From Akkermansia muciniphila (GTDB lineage: Bacteria > Pseudomonadota > Gammaproteobacteria > Burkholderiales > Burkholderiaceae_C), in contig CALQKH020000002.1 in NCBI GenBank assembly GCA_943331105.2, positions 248,001-312,000 of the forward strand: a stretch of 64,000 bases of DNA. The letters are read 5' to 3'. Positions 9,001 to 18,057 of this stretch are shown in pieces. Made by a program: the position numbers and the translations under genes. How positions within the stretch are numbered: position 1 is the first letter of the stretch; every line of letters begins with the position of its first letter. The notes under the pieces were generated by a model. It did no database searches. It saw only the letters and a list, made by a program, of their open reading frames with translations, and was not told where the DNA came from.

Positions 9001-10062
9001 TTACCTCCCAGCAGCAGCTGTGCTGAGGGCTGTCAAAGAAGCTTCAATGCGAGGCACCTCGGCCGTTCGAACTTGTTCAGTGGTTTGTTCTAATAACTGC
9101 AACAACTGTGTGGTACGACGGGATTGCGGCTCAGCGTAGCGACGCACCAAAATCGCCGAGGCATTGAGGTCGGCACGCACGCCATCCTTTTGTCGCGCCA
9201 GCAGTCCCAAGCGGGCATTGAGCAACTTGAGCTTGAGGTTTTCGCGCACGAAAAAGGCTTGCTCAGGCGACAGCAAGGCGGCCTCTGGGGTGTCAATCCG
9301 GCTGACCCTCAACAAACTTTTGAACTCATCTCCCATCCGGGTCAAACCAGCCATCCACCAAGTCGTTGGCACAGAGGACACCGTAGTCTCTGTCTGTTGG
9401 CGCAACTTGTTTTGCTGAGAATTGGCATCGTTGGCCAGCACAAGCCCATCCACCAAAGCGACACCTTCGTCAAGCTTGACCATCAAACCCGGCAAATCAA
9501 AGCTTGGCACGCTGTTGATTCGCTCCAAGTCTTTCTCCAGAGCCCGCGCCAGCGGCATCAGACGCGGCTGCGATGTTCGCTGGACCCGCCTTTGTGCCGA
9601 TTGCAGCGCCGCCAACAAAGGTTCTGTGCTGCCTGTCATCAAGGCTTGCTGCTGAGCAATGCGCAAAGCCGATTCGATGTCCACCAACAAATTTTCATCG
9701 CGCGAACGGGACAAGCTTTGCATCAAGTCTTCCAACTGGGCGCGTTGCAAAGCCACTTCGGCCAGTCTTGCCTCCATGAGCGCGATCCTGGCCGCGCTGT
9801 CCTGCACGGTTTCTTGGGCTTGTTTGGCCCAAGTCTTGGCCTCCAATGCCTGAACCCCAGAGTCCGCGCTTTGGCGAGCCAACTGCTCCTGGATACGTGA
9901 AAGTTTTTGCCACAAGAAAACCGAGGACAACAGGGCAAAAGTCGCCAAAGCGCCCACCAATGACAAAACCAGCCAAGAGCGCTGCGCCGCAGCAGGTGCG
10001 ACAGAAACAAGCGGCTCGTTGGCAGGCTGGGGGTCAGGGACGTCTACTGAGGGGGGTGTCAT
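9001..10062 (-). CDS. hemX: HemX, uroporphyrinogen-III C-methyltransferase-like membrane protein
   Basis: A 353-residue protein. One transmembrane segment lies at about residues 30-50, followed by a long coiled-coil region (about 55-130, e.g. KLSRIQEQLARQ) and a helical domain with DIESALRIAQQQALMTGS and a WWMAGL segment. This matches the HemX family, which lacks an SAM-binding methylase domain despite its usual annotation. Its start overlaps the hemD stop by 4 bases, so it is translated from the same mRNA. Confidence 0.85.
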   Translation of the reverse strand: MTPPSVDVPDPQPANEPLVSVAPAAAQRSWLVLSLVGALATFALLSSVFLWQKLSRIQEQLARQSADSGVQALEAKTWAKQAQETVQDSAARIALMEARLAEVALQRAQLEDLMQSLSRSRDENLLVDIESALRIAQQQALMTGSTEPLLAALQSAQRRVQRTSQPRLMPLARALEKDLERINSVPSFDLPGLMVKLDEGVALVDGLVLANDANSQQNKLRQQTETTVSSVPTTWWMAGLTRMGDEFKSLLRVSRIDTPEAALLSPEQAFFVRENLKLKLLNARLGLLARQKDGVRADLNASAILVRRYAEPQSRRTTQLLQLLEQTTEQVRTAEVPRIEASLTALSTAAAGR

Positions 10063-10910
10063 GCCATTGATTTTATAGACAGCGCTTGCGCCTCAAGGCC
10101 AGCCGGGACCAAATCAACACACGACCAACCCGATTGCTTCAACCTGAGGGCGATGCGCGGATGAGTAGCCAAAGCTTTGGCTTGATCCAAAATCAGATTG
10201 GGGCAAGCCTGCAAAAGGTGTTGGGCGGCCTCTGAACTGCTGAACAACCACCTGCTGTCGTCGTTCATGGCCAAGTGAGCACGGGTTTGTTGCGCATCGC
10301 TCAGGCGAGGAGCCCGGCGCACATACGCCACCGTCTGCAGCACCTCCAAACCCGTAGCCTCCATTTGCAAAGCCAGCCAGTCACGACCGGCCAGTTGACC
10401 GTGCGCATCGGCACCGCGCACGATCAATACCTGAACTGACGACGCTGCAGCGGCTGTACCCCTTGCCAAGCCCATGGCTTGGGTCGCAGCGACCACGCGC
10501 GGGGCCACCAAGGACCACAAGGCTTCCGAGTCAAATTGCGGCGCAGACTCGTCTGGTGAATCGATCAACTCGGCCGGCCAGCCTGCCGCCAGCAAAGCCG
10601 CTCGGGTGCCTGGTCCGGTCGACCAAGCGCGGCAAGATCCAATCGGCGAACCCGCAGGTCTCGACGCCAAAAAAAATCGAACGGCATTGGCACTGACAAA
10701 CATCACAGCCAAAAGCTGGGGCACAGCTTGCCACGCGGTCGTCAAAGGGGTTGAATCTTGCAAGCCGGTTATGTCTATCAAGGGCAGTGTCTCGCAAGCC
10801 ACCCCTCGCGCCTGCAAGGCATCGGCCCAAGCCTGCGCTTCGCGCTCGGGTCGGGTGACGATCACCCGCCAAGCGGCATCGGCCCGACGACTTGAAGGCG
10901 CCAGCGCCAT
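10059..10910 (-). CDS. hemD: Uroporphyrinogen-III synthase HemD
   Basis: A 283-residue enzyme that closes and inverts ring D of hydroxymethylbilane. Family features are VIVTRPEREAQAWADALQARG at the N-terminus, FVSANAVRFFL near residue 65 and LFSSSEAAQHLL near 210. The protein family is poorly conserved, so the call also rests on its place between hemC and hemX. The ATG at 10910 lies 14 bases after the hemC stop; an upstream extension of the frame runs inside hemC and is rejected. Confidence 0.87.
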   Translation of the reverse strand: MALAPSSRRADAAWRVIVTRPEREAQAWADALQARGVACETLPLIDITGLQDSTPLTTAWQAVPQLLAVMFVSANAVRFFLASRPAGSPIGSCRAWSTGPGTRAALLAAGWPAELIDSPDESAPQFDSEALWSLVAPRVVAATQAMGLARGTAAAASSVQVLIVRGADAHGQLAGRDWLALQMEATGLEVLQTVAYVRRAPRLSDAQQTRAHLAMNDDSRWLFSSSEAAQHLLQACPNLILDQAKALATHPRIALRLKQSGWSCVDLVPAGLEAQALSIKSMA

Positions 10911-10924
10911 GTCAGCACCAGACC

Positions 10925-11842
10925 TCAATGCGCTCCGCCGTCGCGCAGGGCCTGGGCTACGCTCAGGCCCAAAGCCTCGGCGGCCTCTAAGCCATCTGTG
11001 CTGGCATTCGCGTCGGCAGTGACCAAGGTGGCCGCACCTTCCGGATCGCCCCAAGCCGCTTGCAGCTTGAGCACACCGCCCTCGATGGTCGCATGCGCGG
11101 CCAAAGGCATGGAACAACTGCCGCCCATAGCGCGGCTGACGGCCCGCTCTGCCGCCACACGGCGCCACGAGGGCGCGTCGGCCAGCTGCGCCAGCAGGGC
11201 GCGCAAATCGGCCCGGTCGCTGCGGATCTCTATGCCCAAAGCGCCCTGGCCTGCTGCGGGCAGCATTTGCTCGGTTTCAAAAATATGACGAATCCGCTCA
11301 GACAGGCCCAAGCGCTTGAGGCCCGCAGCCGCCAGCACAATGCCCGCGTACTGGCCTTCGTCGAGTTTGCGCAGGCGCGTGTCCAAGTTGCCGCGCAGGG
11401 GCTCAATTGTCAAATCGGGGCGCAATGCCCGCAGCAGTACCGTGCGGCGCAGGCTCGATGTACCCACCACAGCGCCTTGCGGCAAGTCTTCCAAACGGGC
11501 GTACTGCGACGAAACCCAAGCGTCGCGGGGGTCTTCACGCTCCATCACGCAGGCCAGCTCAAAGCCCTCGGGCATGTCCATGGGCACATCTTTGAGCGAG
11601 TGCACCGCGATGTCGGCGTGGCCCTCTTGCAGCGCCACCTCCAATTCCTTGACGAACAAGCCCTTGCCGCCCACTTTGGACAAGCTGCGGTCCAAAATTT
11701 GGTCGCCCTGGGTGGTCATGCCCAGCAACTTGACGGTGTAGCCCAATCCTTCCAGCAAGGATTTGACATGCTCTGCTTGCCACAAGGCCAAACGGCTCTC
11801 TCGGGTGGCGATGACGATGGCGGGTTGGGTGGACTCGGTCAC
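10925..11842 (-). CDS. hemC: Porphobilinogen deaminase HemC
   Basis: A 305-residue enzyme that polymerises four porphobilinogens into hydroxymethylbilane. Conserved pieces are [12 protein letters not shown] at the N-terminus, [11 protein letters not shown] near 60, [11 protein letters not shown] near 80 and SSLRR near 130. [12 protein letters not shown] near 240 carries the cysteine that binds the dipyrromethane cofactor. It is first in the hem operon. The genes appear to share one promoter region upstream, next to the ppc remnant. Confidence 0.95.
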   Translation of the reverse strand: MTESTQPAIVIATRESRLALWQAEHVKSLLEGLGYTVKLLGMTTQGDQILDRSLSKVGGKGLFVKELEVALQEGHADIAVHSLKDVPMDMPEGFELACVMEREDPRDAWVSSQYARLEDLPQGAVVGTSSLRRTVLLRALRPDLTIEPLRGNLDTRLRKLDEGQYAGIVLAAAGLKRLGLSERIRHIFETEQMLPAAGQGALGIEIRSDRADLRALLAQLADAPSWRRVAAERAVSRAMGGSCSMPLAAHATIEGGVLKLQAAWGDPEGAATLVTADANASTDGLEAAEALGLSVAQALRDGGAH

Positions 11843-11919
11843 AGAAGGATTCCTGAAAAAAATTTTGATTGCAATTAAATGAAATCAACGGGTCAATTTG
11901 TCTCTCCGACAATGCTAGC

Positions 11920-12138
11920 ATGATGTCAAGAGAAATTGACACTTTTCAAAAGCTCTTTGCTGTCAACCCTGCGCTCGACCACTCGATCCGCCACCGCTTC
12001 CCCTTGATCGACCCACTGCACCACCTGCAAGTCGAGCTGATCCGCCGCTACCGGGCCGGAATTGCAGACGAACGCGCGCGGCGGGGCATCCACACTTCGA
12101 TCGATGGGATTGCGGCGGGTTTGCGTAACTCGGGTTGA
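11920..12138 (+). pseudogene. ppc: C-terminal remnant of phosphoenolpyruvate carboxylase (ppc)
   Basis: About 64 codons encode the C-terminal end of PEP carboxylase: [12 protein letters not shown], then [17 protein letters not shown], then the family-ending IAAGLRNSG. Intact enzymes are about 880-950 residues, so more than 90 percent of the gene is missing. The frame can be opened at ATG 11920, but all catalytic parts are absent. It is divergent from hemC, directly before argH. The simplest reading is an internal deletion that fused the ppc upstream region to its last 200 bases. Confidence 0.82.
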
Positions 12139-12184
12139 GCCTGTTTTCGGATGACCTCAGGTCGCCCGATAAAATCTTCAACCT

Positions 12185-13633
12185 ATGACAAACCAACTCG
12201 ACAAAAAATCCCAAGCTTGGTCCGCGCTTTTTTCTGAACCCATGAGCGAGTTGGTCAAGCGTTACACCGCCAGCGTGTTCTTTGACAAGCGCCTGTGGCA
12301 AGCCGACATCACCGGCAGCCTGGCCCACGCCGAGATGCTGGCCGCGCAAAACATCATCGCCGCCCAAGACCTGGCCGACATCCAACGCGGCATGGCGCAA
12401 ATCACGGATGAAATCGAATCCGGCGCTTTTGAGTGGAAGTTGGACCTGGAAGACGTGCATCTGAACATCGAGGCGCGTCTGACCCAGCTCGTGGGCATTG
12501 CTGGCAAACGCCTGCACACCGGGCGCAGCCGCAACGACCAGGTGGCCACCGACGTGCGCCTGTGGCTGCGCGGCGAGATGGACCTGATCATCGGCTTGCT
12601 GACCGACCTGCAAAAGTCACTTGTGGATGTAGCCGAGCGCAACGTCGAGGTCATACTGCCGGGCTTTACCCATCTGCAAGTGGCGCAGCCCGTGAGCTTT
12701 GCCCACCACCTGTTGGCCTATGTGGAAATGTTTGCCCGCGATGCTGAGCGCATGGTCGACGTGCGCCGCCGCACCAACCGCCTGCCATTGGGCAGCGCCG
12801 CTTTGGCCGGCACCACCTACCCGCTGGACCGCGAGCGCGTGGCGCGCACCCTGGGCATGGTCGACGAAGCGGGCAACCCGCAGGTCTGCCAAAACAGCCT
12901 GGACGGCGTGAGCGACCGCGACTTCGCCATCGAATTCACCGCCGCCGCCAGCCTGTGCATGGTGCACATCAGCCGCTTCTCTGAAGAGTTGATTTTGTGG
13001 ATGAGCCAGAACTTTGGTTTTGTGAAGATCGCCGACCGCTTCACCACAGGCTCGAGCATCATGCCGCAGAAGAAAAACCCCGATGTTCCCGAACTGGCAC
13101 GCGGCAAGACCGGCCGCGTGGTCGGCCACCTGATGGGTCTGATCACCCTGATGAAGGGCCAGCCCCTGGCCTACAACAAGGACAACCAGGAAGACAAAGA
13201 GCCGCTGTTCGACACCGTGGACACGCTCAAAGACACGCTGCGCATCTTCAGCGAAATGGTGGGTGGCCAGGTCAACCCCGCCACGGGCCAAAAAGAAGGC
13301 GGCATCACCGTCAACGCTGTCGCCATGGAAGCAGCCGTGAAAAAGGGCTATGCCACTGCCACCGACTTGGCCGACTACCTGGTGAAGAAGGGCTTGCCGT
13401 TTCGCGATGCCCACGAAGTGGTTGCCCACGCAGTCAAGACCGCACAAGGCTTGGGTGTGGACCTGTCTGAGCTGCCGCTCGAAACCCTGCAAAAGTTCGA
13501 CAACCGCATCGAAGCCGATGTGTTCGGGCCGCTCAGCCTGCACGGCTCGCTGAACGCTCGCAACACCTTGGGTGGCACGGCGCCGTCGCAAGTGCGCTTG
13601 CAAATTGCGCGTCACCGTACCCGACTGGTCTGA
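12185..13633 (+). CDS. argH: Argininosuccinate lyase
   Basis: A 482-residue enzyme that splits argininosuccinate to arginine and fumarate. Signature pieces are [10 protein letters not shown] near residue 97, [13 protein letters not shown] near 113 and the superfamily signature [12 protein letters not shown] near 290, whose serine is the catalytic acid. Length is slightly above the usual 460 because of an N-terminal extension. A -10-like GATAAAAT lies just upstream, near 12168. It follows the ppc remnant by 46 bases. Confidence 0.96.
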   Translation: MTNQLDKKSQAWSALFSEPMSELVKRYTASVFFDKRLWQADITGSLAHAEMLAAQNIIAAQDLADIQRGMAQITDEIESGAFEWKLDLEDVHLNIEARLTQLVGIAGKRLHTGRSRNDQVATDVRLWLRGEMDLIIGLLTDLQKSLVDVAERNVEVILPGFTHLQVAQPVSFAHHLLAYVEMFARDAERMVDVRRRTNRLPLGSAALAGTTYPLDRERVARTLGMVDEAGNPQVCQNSLDGVSDRDFAIEFTAAASLCMVHISRFSEELILWMSQNFGFVKIADRFTTGSSIMPQKKNPDVPELARGKTGRVVGHLMGLITLMKGQPLAYNKDNQEDKEPLFDTVDTLKDTLRIFSEMVGGQVNPATGQKEGGITVNAVAMEAAVKKGYATATDLADYLVKKGLPFRDAHEVVAHAVKTAQGLGVDLSELPLETLQKFDNRIEADVFGPLSLHGSLNARNTLGGTAPSQVRLQIARHRTRLV

Positions 13634-13642
13634 ACCCCCGTA

Positions 13643-14371
13643 CTATTTTTTCTGCACCGGGTTGGCCAGCAGCAATTGGGCCGGATAGGCCCGCATGAAT
13701 TCGCGGGCTTTTTCCAATGGGGCGCTGAGCCAAGCACCGTACGCGCCTTCGTTCAAAATGGCAGGCATGCGTTTTTCATTGCCGTTTTGGCCGTAGCGGT
13801 TCATCAGCGCGTGGCTGTTGGCGTTCACGGTGAGCAGGGTGAAGCTGACGATTTCTTCGTCGCCTTGTTTCCAGCACTCCCACAAGCCTGCCACGCCCAT
13901 GGGTTTGCCGTCCACCCGGGCAATCCGTGTGGGTACAGCTCTGCGGCTGCGCCAGTCGTCTTCGAAAAATGCTTGCATCGGGATAATGCAGCGCTGAGCA
14001 CGCAGCCACGTCTCGCGGGTGGGCGTGGCGGTGCTCATCGTTTCATAGCGGGTCACGGCCAACTTGGTGGAACGCAGCTTGGCGTCTGACGCCGACTTGA
14101 CCCAAGTGGGCACCAAACCAAACTGACCTTGGGCCAACTGCAAAAGCAACGGGGCGGCAGTTGAGGCTGGCTGGCTATGTTCTGCCTGTTCATTGTCAAG
14201 ATGGCTTTCTGGTGATCCCAAAGGGACAGCCTCGGGTGCAGCGGCTTTGCGAATGAAAAAGCCCAGCTGACGGGGCCAGACTTCTTTGCCCAGCAAGGCT
14301 TCGGGTGCGGCAATGCCAAAGGCCTCGGCGTACAGGTCGGGGCTTTTCAGGCATTCGTATTGGGTGCTCAT
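13643..14371 (-). CDS. SRAP (YedK/HMCES-like) protein with altered active site
   Basis: A 242-residue SRAP-fold protein. FGLVPTWVK, CIIPMQAFFE and KRMPAIL match the WG(L)xP, RCLxPxxxxxE and RMPxxL blocks. YedK/HMCES proteins covalently trap abasic sites in single-stranded DNA through Cys2. Here the start reads MSTQYEC, so residue 2 is Ser. The block usually reading NARxET is VTRYET, and the His before RMP is replaced (EKRMP). The catalytic Glu appears kept (FFED). The protein may be inactive for crosslinking or use different chemistry. The start at 14371 fits the family N-terminus; the open frame further upstream is not supported. Confidence 0.75.
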   Translation of the reverse strand: MSTQYECLKSPDLYAEAFGIAAPEALLGKEVWPRQLGFFIRKAAAPEAVPLGSPESHLDNEQAEHSQPASTAAPLLLQLAQGQFGLVPTWVKSASDAKLRSTKLAVTRYETMSTATPTRETWLRAQRCIIPMQAFFEDDWRSRRAVPTRIARVDGKPMGVAGLWECWKQGDEEIVSFTLLTVNANSHALMNRYGQNGNEKRMPAILNEGAYGAWLSAPLEKAREFMRAYPAQLLLANPVQKK

Positions 14372-14446
14372 GCGGGTGATGCTACCCCACCGCCCTGATG
14401 GGTGGACCTGATACGCTCTGGCCTCAATGACAACACCTGCCTTTTC

Positions 14447-14983
14447 ATGCTGATCCGCTTCAACAAACCTTATGGCGTGCTCAGTCAGTTCACCCCTGAG
14501 GGGCGTTGGACCGGGTTGGCAGACCACATCGATCTGCCCGGTGTGTACGTGGCCGGACGGCTAGACGCTGACAGCGAAGGCTTGCTGCTGCTGACCAGCG
14601 ATGGACAAGAACAGGCCCGCATTGCCGACCCGCGCTTCAAGATGGAAAAGACCTATCTGGTGCAGGTGGAGGGCATCGTGACCGACCAAGCCCTGACCGC
14701 ATTGGCCCGGGGCGTGAGTCTCAAGGACGGCCCCACACTGCCCGCCCGCGCCCGCGCCGTGGCGCCACCTGCTGAGTTGTGGTCCCGCAACCCACCGATT
14801 CGCGAAAGGCAAAGCATTCCCACCTCTTGGCTGGAACTGAGCATCCGCGAGGGCCGCAACCGCCAAATTAGGCGCATGACAGCGGCAGTGGGCCTGCCCA
14901 CACTGCGCCTGATACGGACTGCGATAGGGCCTTACAACCTGGATGGACTGCCCTCGGGCACTTGGCAAAAAATAACGCCATGA
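14447..14983 (+). CDS. rluE: RluE-type rRNA pseudouridine synthase
   Basis: A 178-residue RsuA-family enzyme without an N-terminal S4 domain, as in RluE, which modifies U2457 of 23S rRNA. It has [11 protein letters not shown] at the N-terminus, the catalytic [14 protein letters not shown] near 43 and the [11 protein letters not shown] block near 138. The ATG at 14447 places the conserved motif at the very N-terminus; an earlier in-frame ATG at 14402 has no family support. It diverges from the SRAP gene. Confidence 0.87.
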   Translation: MLIRFNKPYGVLSQFTPEGRWTGLADHIDLPGVYVAGRLDADSEGLLLLTSDGQEQARIADPRFKMEKTYLVQVEGIVTDQALTALARGVSLKDGPTLPARARAVAPPAELWSRNPPIRERQSIPTSWLELSIREGRNRQIRRMTAAVGLPTLRLIRTAIGPYNLDGLPSGTWQKITP

Positions 14984-15077
14984 CAACGAACTGAGGCTGC
15001 ATGCATCTGCGCTGCTGAGCCAAATGGCCTGCGTCTTCAGACACAATCACTTATCTTTTACCTTGAATGGAACCCCC

Positions 15078-15716
15078 ATGTCTGACTTGCTGAACAAACT
15101 CGAATGGCGTTATGCCTGCAAAAAAATGGACCCAACCCAGGTCGTACCGCAAGACAAAGTGGACCGCATCGTGGAAGCCGCTCGATTGGCCCCCACCTCC
15201 AGCGGGTTGCAGCCGTTTGAGGTGTTTGTGGTCACCAACACCGAACTGCGTGAAAAAATCAAACCCAAGGCTTGGGGCCAAGCCCAGATCACAGACGGTT
15301 CGCACCTGTTGGTGTTTGCTGCCTGGGATAACTACACGGCCGACCGAATCAACATGATGTTTGACCTCACCAACGCTCAGCGGGGTGGCACCAACGAAGG
15401 CTGGGAAAATTACCGCCAGATGTTGCTCAAGAACTACCCTGCTCGAACACCCGAAGTGAACTTCGAGCACGCCGCACGCCAGGCTTACATCGGTTTGGGC
15501 GCTTCTTTGATTGCCGCTGCTTTCGAAGAAGTTGACGCCACGCCCATGGAAGGTTTTGACCCCAAAGCGGTGGACGAAATTTTGGGTTTGAGCGCCCGCG
15601 GCCTGCGCAGCGTGGTGATCGTGCCTCTGGGCTACCGCGCCAGCGAGGGCGATTGGTTGGTCAACTTGAAAAAGGTGCGCCGCCCCACCGCGCAATTTGT
15701 GACCGAGGTCAAATAA
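15078..15716 (+). CDS. NAD(P)H-dependent nitroreductase-family flavoprotein
   Basis: A 212-residue FMN-binding oxidoreductase of the NfsB type. The N-terminus MSDLLNKLEWRYACKKMD and APTSSGLQPFEVFVV near 40-55 form the FMN-binding region, and GLRSVVIVPLGYR near 178 is the C-terminal signature. Substrates of such enzymes are quinones, nitro-compounds or flavins; the physiological one is unknown. It has its own terminator downstream, so it is probably monocistronic. Confidence 0.85.
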   Translation: MSDLLNKLEWRYACKKMDPTQVVPQDKVDRIVEAARLAPTSSGLQPFEVFVVTNTELREKIKPKAWGQAQITDGSHLLVFAAWDNYTADRINMMFDLTNAQRGGTNEGWENYRQMLLKNYPARTPEVNFEHAARQAYIGLGASLIAAAFEEVDATPMEGFDPKAVDEILGLSARGLRSVVIVPLGYRASEGDWLVNLKKVRRPTAQFVTEVK

Positions 15717-15755
15717 TCGCAGCACCCGCCGAAGGCGAGCACGTTTCATACCCCG

Positions 15756-15782
15756 ACAAAGCCGCAAATCCTGCGGCTTTGT
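15756..15782 (+). terminator. Hairpin terminator after the nitroreductase gene
   Basis: An 11-base-pair stem (ACAAAGCCGCA / TGCGGCTTTGT) with an AATCC loop begins 40 bases after the stop codon. The following T-run is weak (GCTTTA). Confidence 0.65.
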
Positions 15783-15833
15783 GCTTTAACATCGGGTGCT
15801 TCCCAAGCCGGGATGTCTATCAAAGGAATCAAC

Positions 15834-15974
15834 ATGGCCAAAGGCGAACAACGCAGCAACAAAATGGCCAAAAAGCCAAAGAAAGACACATCACCCCCAA
15901 AGACCTTCACCTCGGACCGCCCCATGGCCCCGTCCACCTTTGTGGCGCCTCGCGGCAAGGTCAAAGACAAGTGA
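15834..15974 (+). CDS. Small basic conserved-type protein, 46 residues
   Basis: A short gene: ATG at 15834, TGA ending at 15974. An AAGGA ribosome site stands 6 bases before the start. The product is very basic at the N-terminus (KMAKKPKKD) and Pro/Thr/Ser-rich in the middle, ending in VAPRGKVKDK, which suggests nucleic-acid binding or disorder. There is no membrane segment. It lies between the nitroreductase terminator and rluA, and may share a transcript with rluA 40 bases on. Function unknown. Confidence 0.7.
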   Translation: MAKGEQRSNKMAKKPKKDTSPPKTFTSDRPMAPSTFVAPRGKVKDK

Positions 15975-16014
15975 TTTTTTCAGCCGAGCACCCTGCCCGC
16001 TCGGCTCGCCCTGC

Positions 16015-16701
16015 ATGACCCCGATCCATGAAGACGAGCACCTGCTGGTGTTGGAAAAACCCAGCGGCTTATTGTCTGTGCCCGGTCGCGGCCCGGACAA
16101 GCAGGATTGCTTGTCCAAGCGGGTGCAAGACCGCTACCCCGAAGCCCTGATCGTGCACCGACTCGATCAAGACACATCGGGCTTGTTGCTCATGGCCAGG
16201 GGCATTGAAGCTCAGCGTCGTCTGAGCAAACTGTTTGAAACTCGGCAAGTCAAAAAGCGCTACATCGCTGTGGTGGCAGGTCTGCCCTCGCAAACACAAG
16301 AACACGTGCCACCAGACGAAGACGGCTGGCGCACCATCGATGGCCCCATCCTGCTCGACTGGGAGCGCCGCCCACTGCACATCATTCATGCCGATGGCAA
16401 AGCCAGCCGCAGCCGATGGCGCACGCTAGAGACCAGTGCCAGCGCCAGCCTGATTGAACTGGAACCCGTTACAGGCCGCACCCATCAGTTGCGCGTACAC
16501 CTGCAAAGCATTGGCCACCCCATGCTGGGTGACTCGCTGTACGCACCGCCCAACACCAAGGCGCTGAGTCCCCGCTTGTTGCTGCACGCGCAAGAGCTGG
16601 CCTTTGTGCACCCCTTCACCGAGCAAGCTTTGGCATTCAAGGTCCCGGTGCAATGGTCGGCCCTATCGCCTTACATGGCCAGTCATCACCCCGGGGGTTG
16701 A
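16015..16701 (+). CDS. rluA: RluA-family pseudouridine synthase
   Basis: A 228-residue enzyme without an S4 domain, close in length to E. coli RluA (219), which modifies 23S U746 and tRNA U32. It has EDEHLLVLEKPSGLLSVPGR at the N-terminus, catalytic HRLDQDTSGLLL near 44, and GRTHQLRVHLQSIGHP near 152. The ATG at 16015 gives the expected family N-terminus. It converges with the DMT transporter gene, 4 bases away. Confidence 0.86.
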   Translation: MTPIHEDEHLLVLEKPSGLLSVPGRGPDKQDCLSKRVQDRYPEALIVHRLDQDTSGLLLMARGIEAQRRLSKLFETRQVKKRYIAVVAGLPSQTQEHVPPDEDGWRTIDGPILLDWERRPLHIIHADGKASRSRWRTLETSASASLIELEPVTGRTHQLRVHLQSIGHPMLGDSLYAPPNTKALSPRLLLHAQELAFVHPFTEQALAFKVPVQWSALSPYMASHHPGG

Positions 16702-16705
16702 TCAC

Positions 16706-17659
16706 TCAGGCTTGGCTTGCGAACTTGATTCGGCTCGACACCAGGCCACACAGCACCACCAAGGCCATGCCCGTGAAAGCCCAGGCATCAGGGATGTGGT
16801 CGAACAACCACCAACCGAGCAAGGTGGAAAAGCCCACAGCGGTGTACAAAAAAGGCGAGACCACGGAGGCTGGGGCTTTGGAAAAAGCCACGATCAGCAG
16901 GTACTGACCCAGCGTGGCGGCCAAGCCCACCAAAAGCAGCAGCAGCCATTCATTCAGACTTTGTGGCGTGACCCACGCATTGAACACCAGCAGCGTGCTC
17001 ACAGCCCAACCGACCCAGCCTGTGTAGAGCTGCATCACGGCGGGGTCTTCGGTGCGCGTCATGTGGCTAGTCACGGCCTGGAATACAGCGTAAGTCACCA
17101 CCACCGTCAGCGCCATCCAGCCCACCGTGCTGTCGACCTGCCCACCCGGGCGGATAACCAGCAAGGCCCCGACCAGGCCACCCACCACCATGAGCCAGCG
17201 CAGCGGTGAGACCTTCTCCTTCATGACAAAACGGGCCAATACCGTCAGCACCAAGGGCGTGAGCATGACGGTGGCGGTGAACTCGGCCACGGGCATGCGC
17301 TGCAAACAGTAAAAAGCCAACAGGCTGCACGACACCATGAGCAAGCCGCGCAGCAACTGCCAGCGCAAGCTGTGCGTGCGCCACATGGCGCGGCCCCGCA
17401 GTGGGGCCAGCACCAAGGTGGTGCCCAAGGCCTGCACGGCATAGCGAAACCACAGCACCATCACAGGCGAAACACTGAGCAAAACCCATTTGCTGGTGGC
17501 ATCGCTGAAACTCAGACTGGCCATGGCCAGCACAGCAAAAACGATGCCGGACCCCACCCAATGGGCTTGGCTCAATGGCGCTGACAATTGCGTTGGCTGG
17601 GTCACTGGGGGCTTCCAAATCGGTACTGCAAGATCTTGGCACAGCTTGTCGTTGAGCAC
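16706..17659 (-). CDS. EamA/DMT-family transporter
   Basis: A polytopic membrane protein of about 317 residues with roughly ten hydrophobic helices arranged as two EamA repeats. Examples are VGSGIVFAVLAMASLSF near the start, LTPLVLTVLARFVMKEK at the end of the first repeat, and ASVVSPFLYTAVGFSTLLGWW in the second. The glutamate/lysine after the fourth and ninth helices is typical of drug/metabolite transporters. Substrate unknown. The open frame runs upstream into the divergent ferredoxin gene; a GTG at 17659 is a plausible start but is not certain. Confidence 0.8.
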   Translation of the reverse strand: MLNDKLCQDLAVPIWKPPVTQPTQLSAPLSQAHWVGSGIVFAVLAMASLSFSDATSKWVLLSVSPVMVLWFRYAVQALGTTLVLAPLRGRAMWRTHSLRWQLLRGLLMVSCSLLAFYCLQRMPVAEFTATVMLTPLVLTVLARFVMKEKVSPLRWLMVVGGLVGALLVIRPGGQVDSTVGWMALTVVVTYAVFQAVTSHMTRTEDPAVMQLYTGWVGWAVSTLLVFNAWVTPQSLNEWLLLLLVGLAATLGQYLLIVAFSKAPASVVSPFLYTAVGFSTLLGWWLFDHIPDAWAFTGMALVVLCGLVSSRIKFASQA

Positions 17660-17717
17660 TGTCACGCAAAACCGTGGCGACCAAACCACAGGTTTTTGGC
17701 CGCTAAACTCACCCACC

Positions 17718-18008
17718 ATGTCCCCTGAAATACCTTTTTTCAACGCCTGCATCACGCCCGATGGCGTCAGTTTTGACGCCTGGAAATCACAAAGCTTGCT
17801 CGACTCAATGGAACAAGGCGGCTTGCAGTGGCCCAGTTCCTGCAGATCGGGCACTTGTCGCACCTGCATCGGGCAGCTGGTCTCTGGACAGGTGCACTAT
17901 GAGATGGCATGGCCCGGTCTCACGGCCGAAGAAAAAGCCGAGGGCTGTGTGCTGCCTTGTGTGGCAAAACCCCTCAGCGATGTGGTGCTGCGTGACCCAT
18001 TCGCCTGA
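17718..18008 (+). CDS. Plant-type [2Fe-2S] ferredoxin
   Basis: A 96-residue soluble ferredoxin. The cluster ligands are SCRSGTCRTC near residue 38 (C-x4-C-x2-C) and CVLPC near 78. Such proteins pass electrons to oxygenases or reductases; no partner enzyme lies next to it. It is divergent from the DMT transporter and converges on ntrC. The ATG at 17718 is the only start that fits the domain. Confidence 0.85.
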   Translation: MSPEIPFFNACITPDGVSFDAWKSQSLLDSMEQGGLQWPSSCRSGTCRTCIGQLVSGQVHYEMAWPGLTAEEKAEGCVLPCVAKPLSDVVLRDPFA

Positions 18009-18057
18009 AAAAATACAAGGCCATGGGGTCCAAGTTGGCCGTCTGAACCTGGATCAA

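Noticed and set aside
12617-13615. A 332-codon frame antisense to argH
   Set aside because: argH is intact and highly conserved over the same bases; the antisense product has no family similarity that I recognise.
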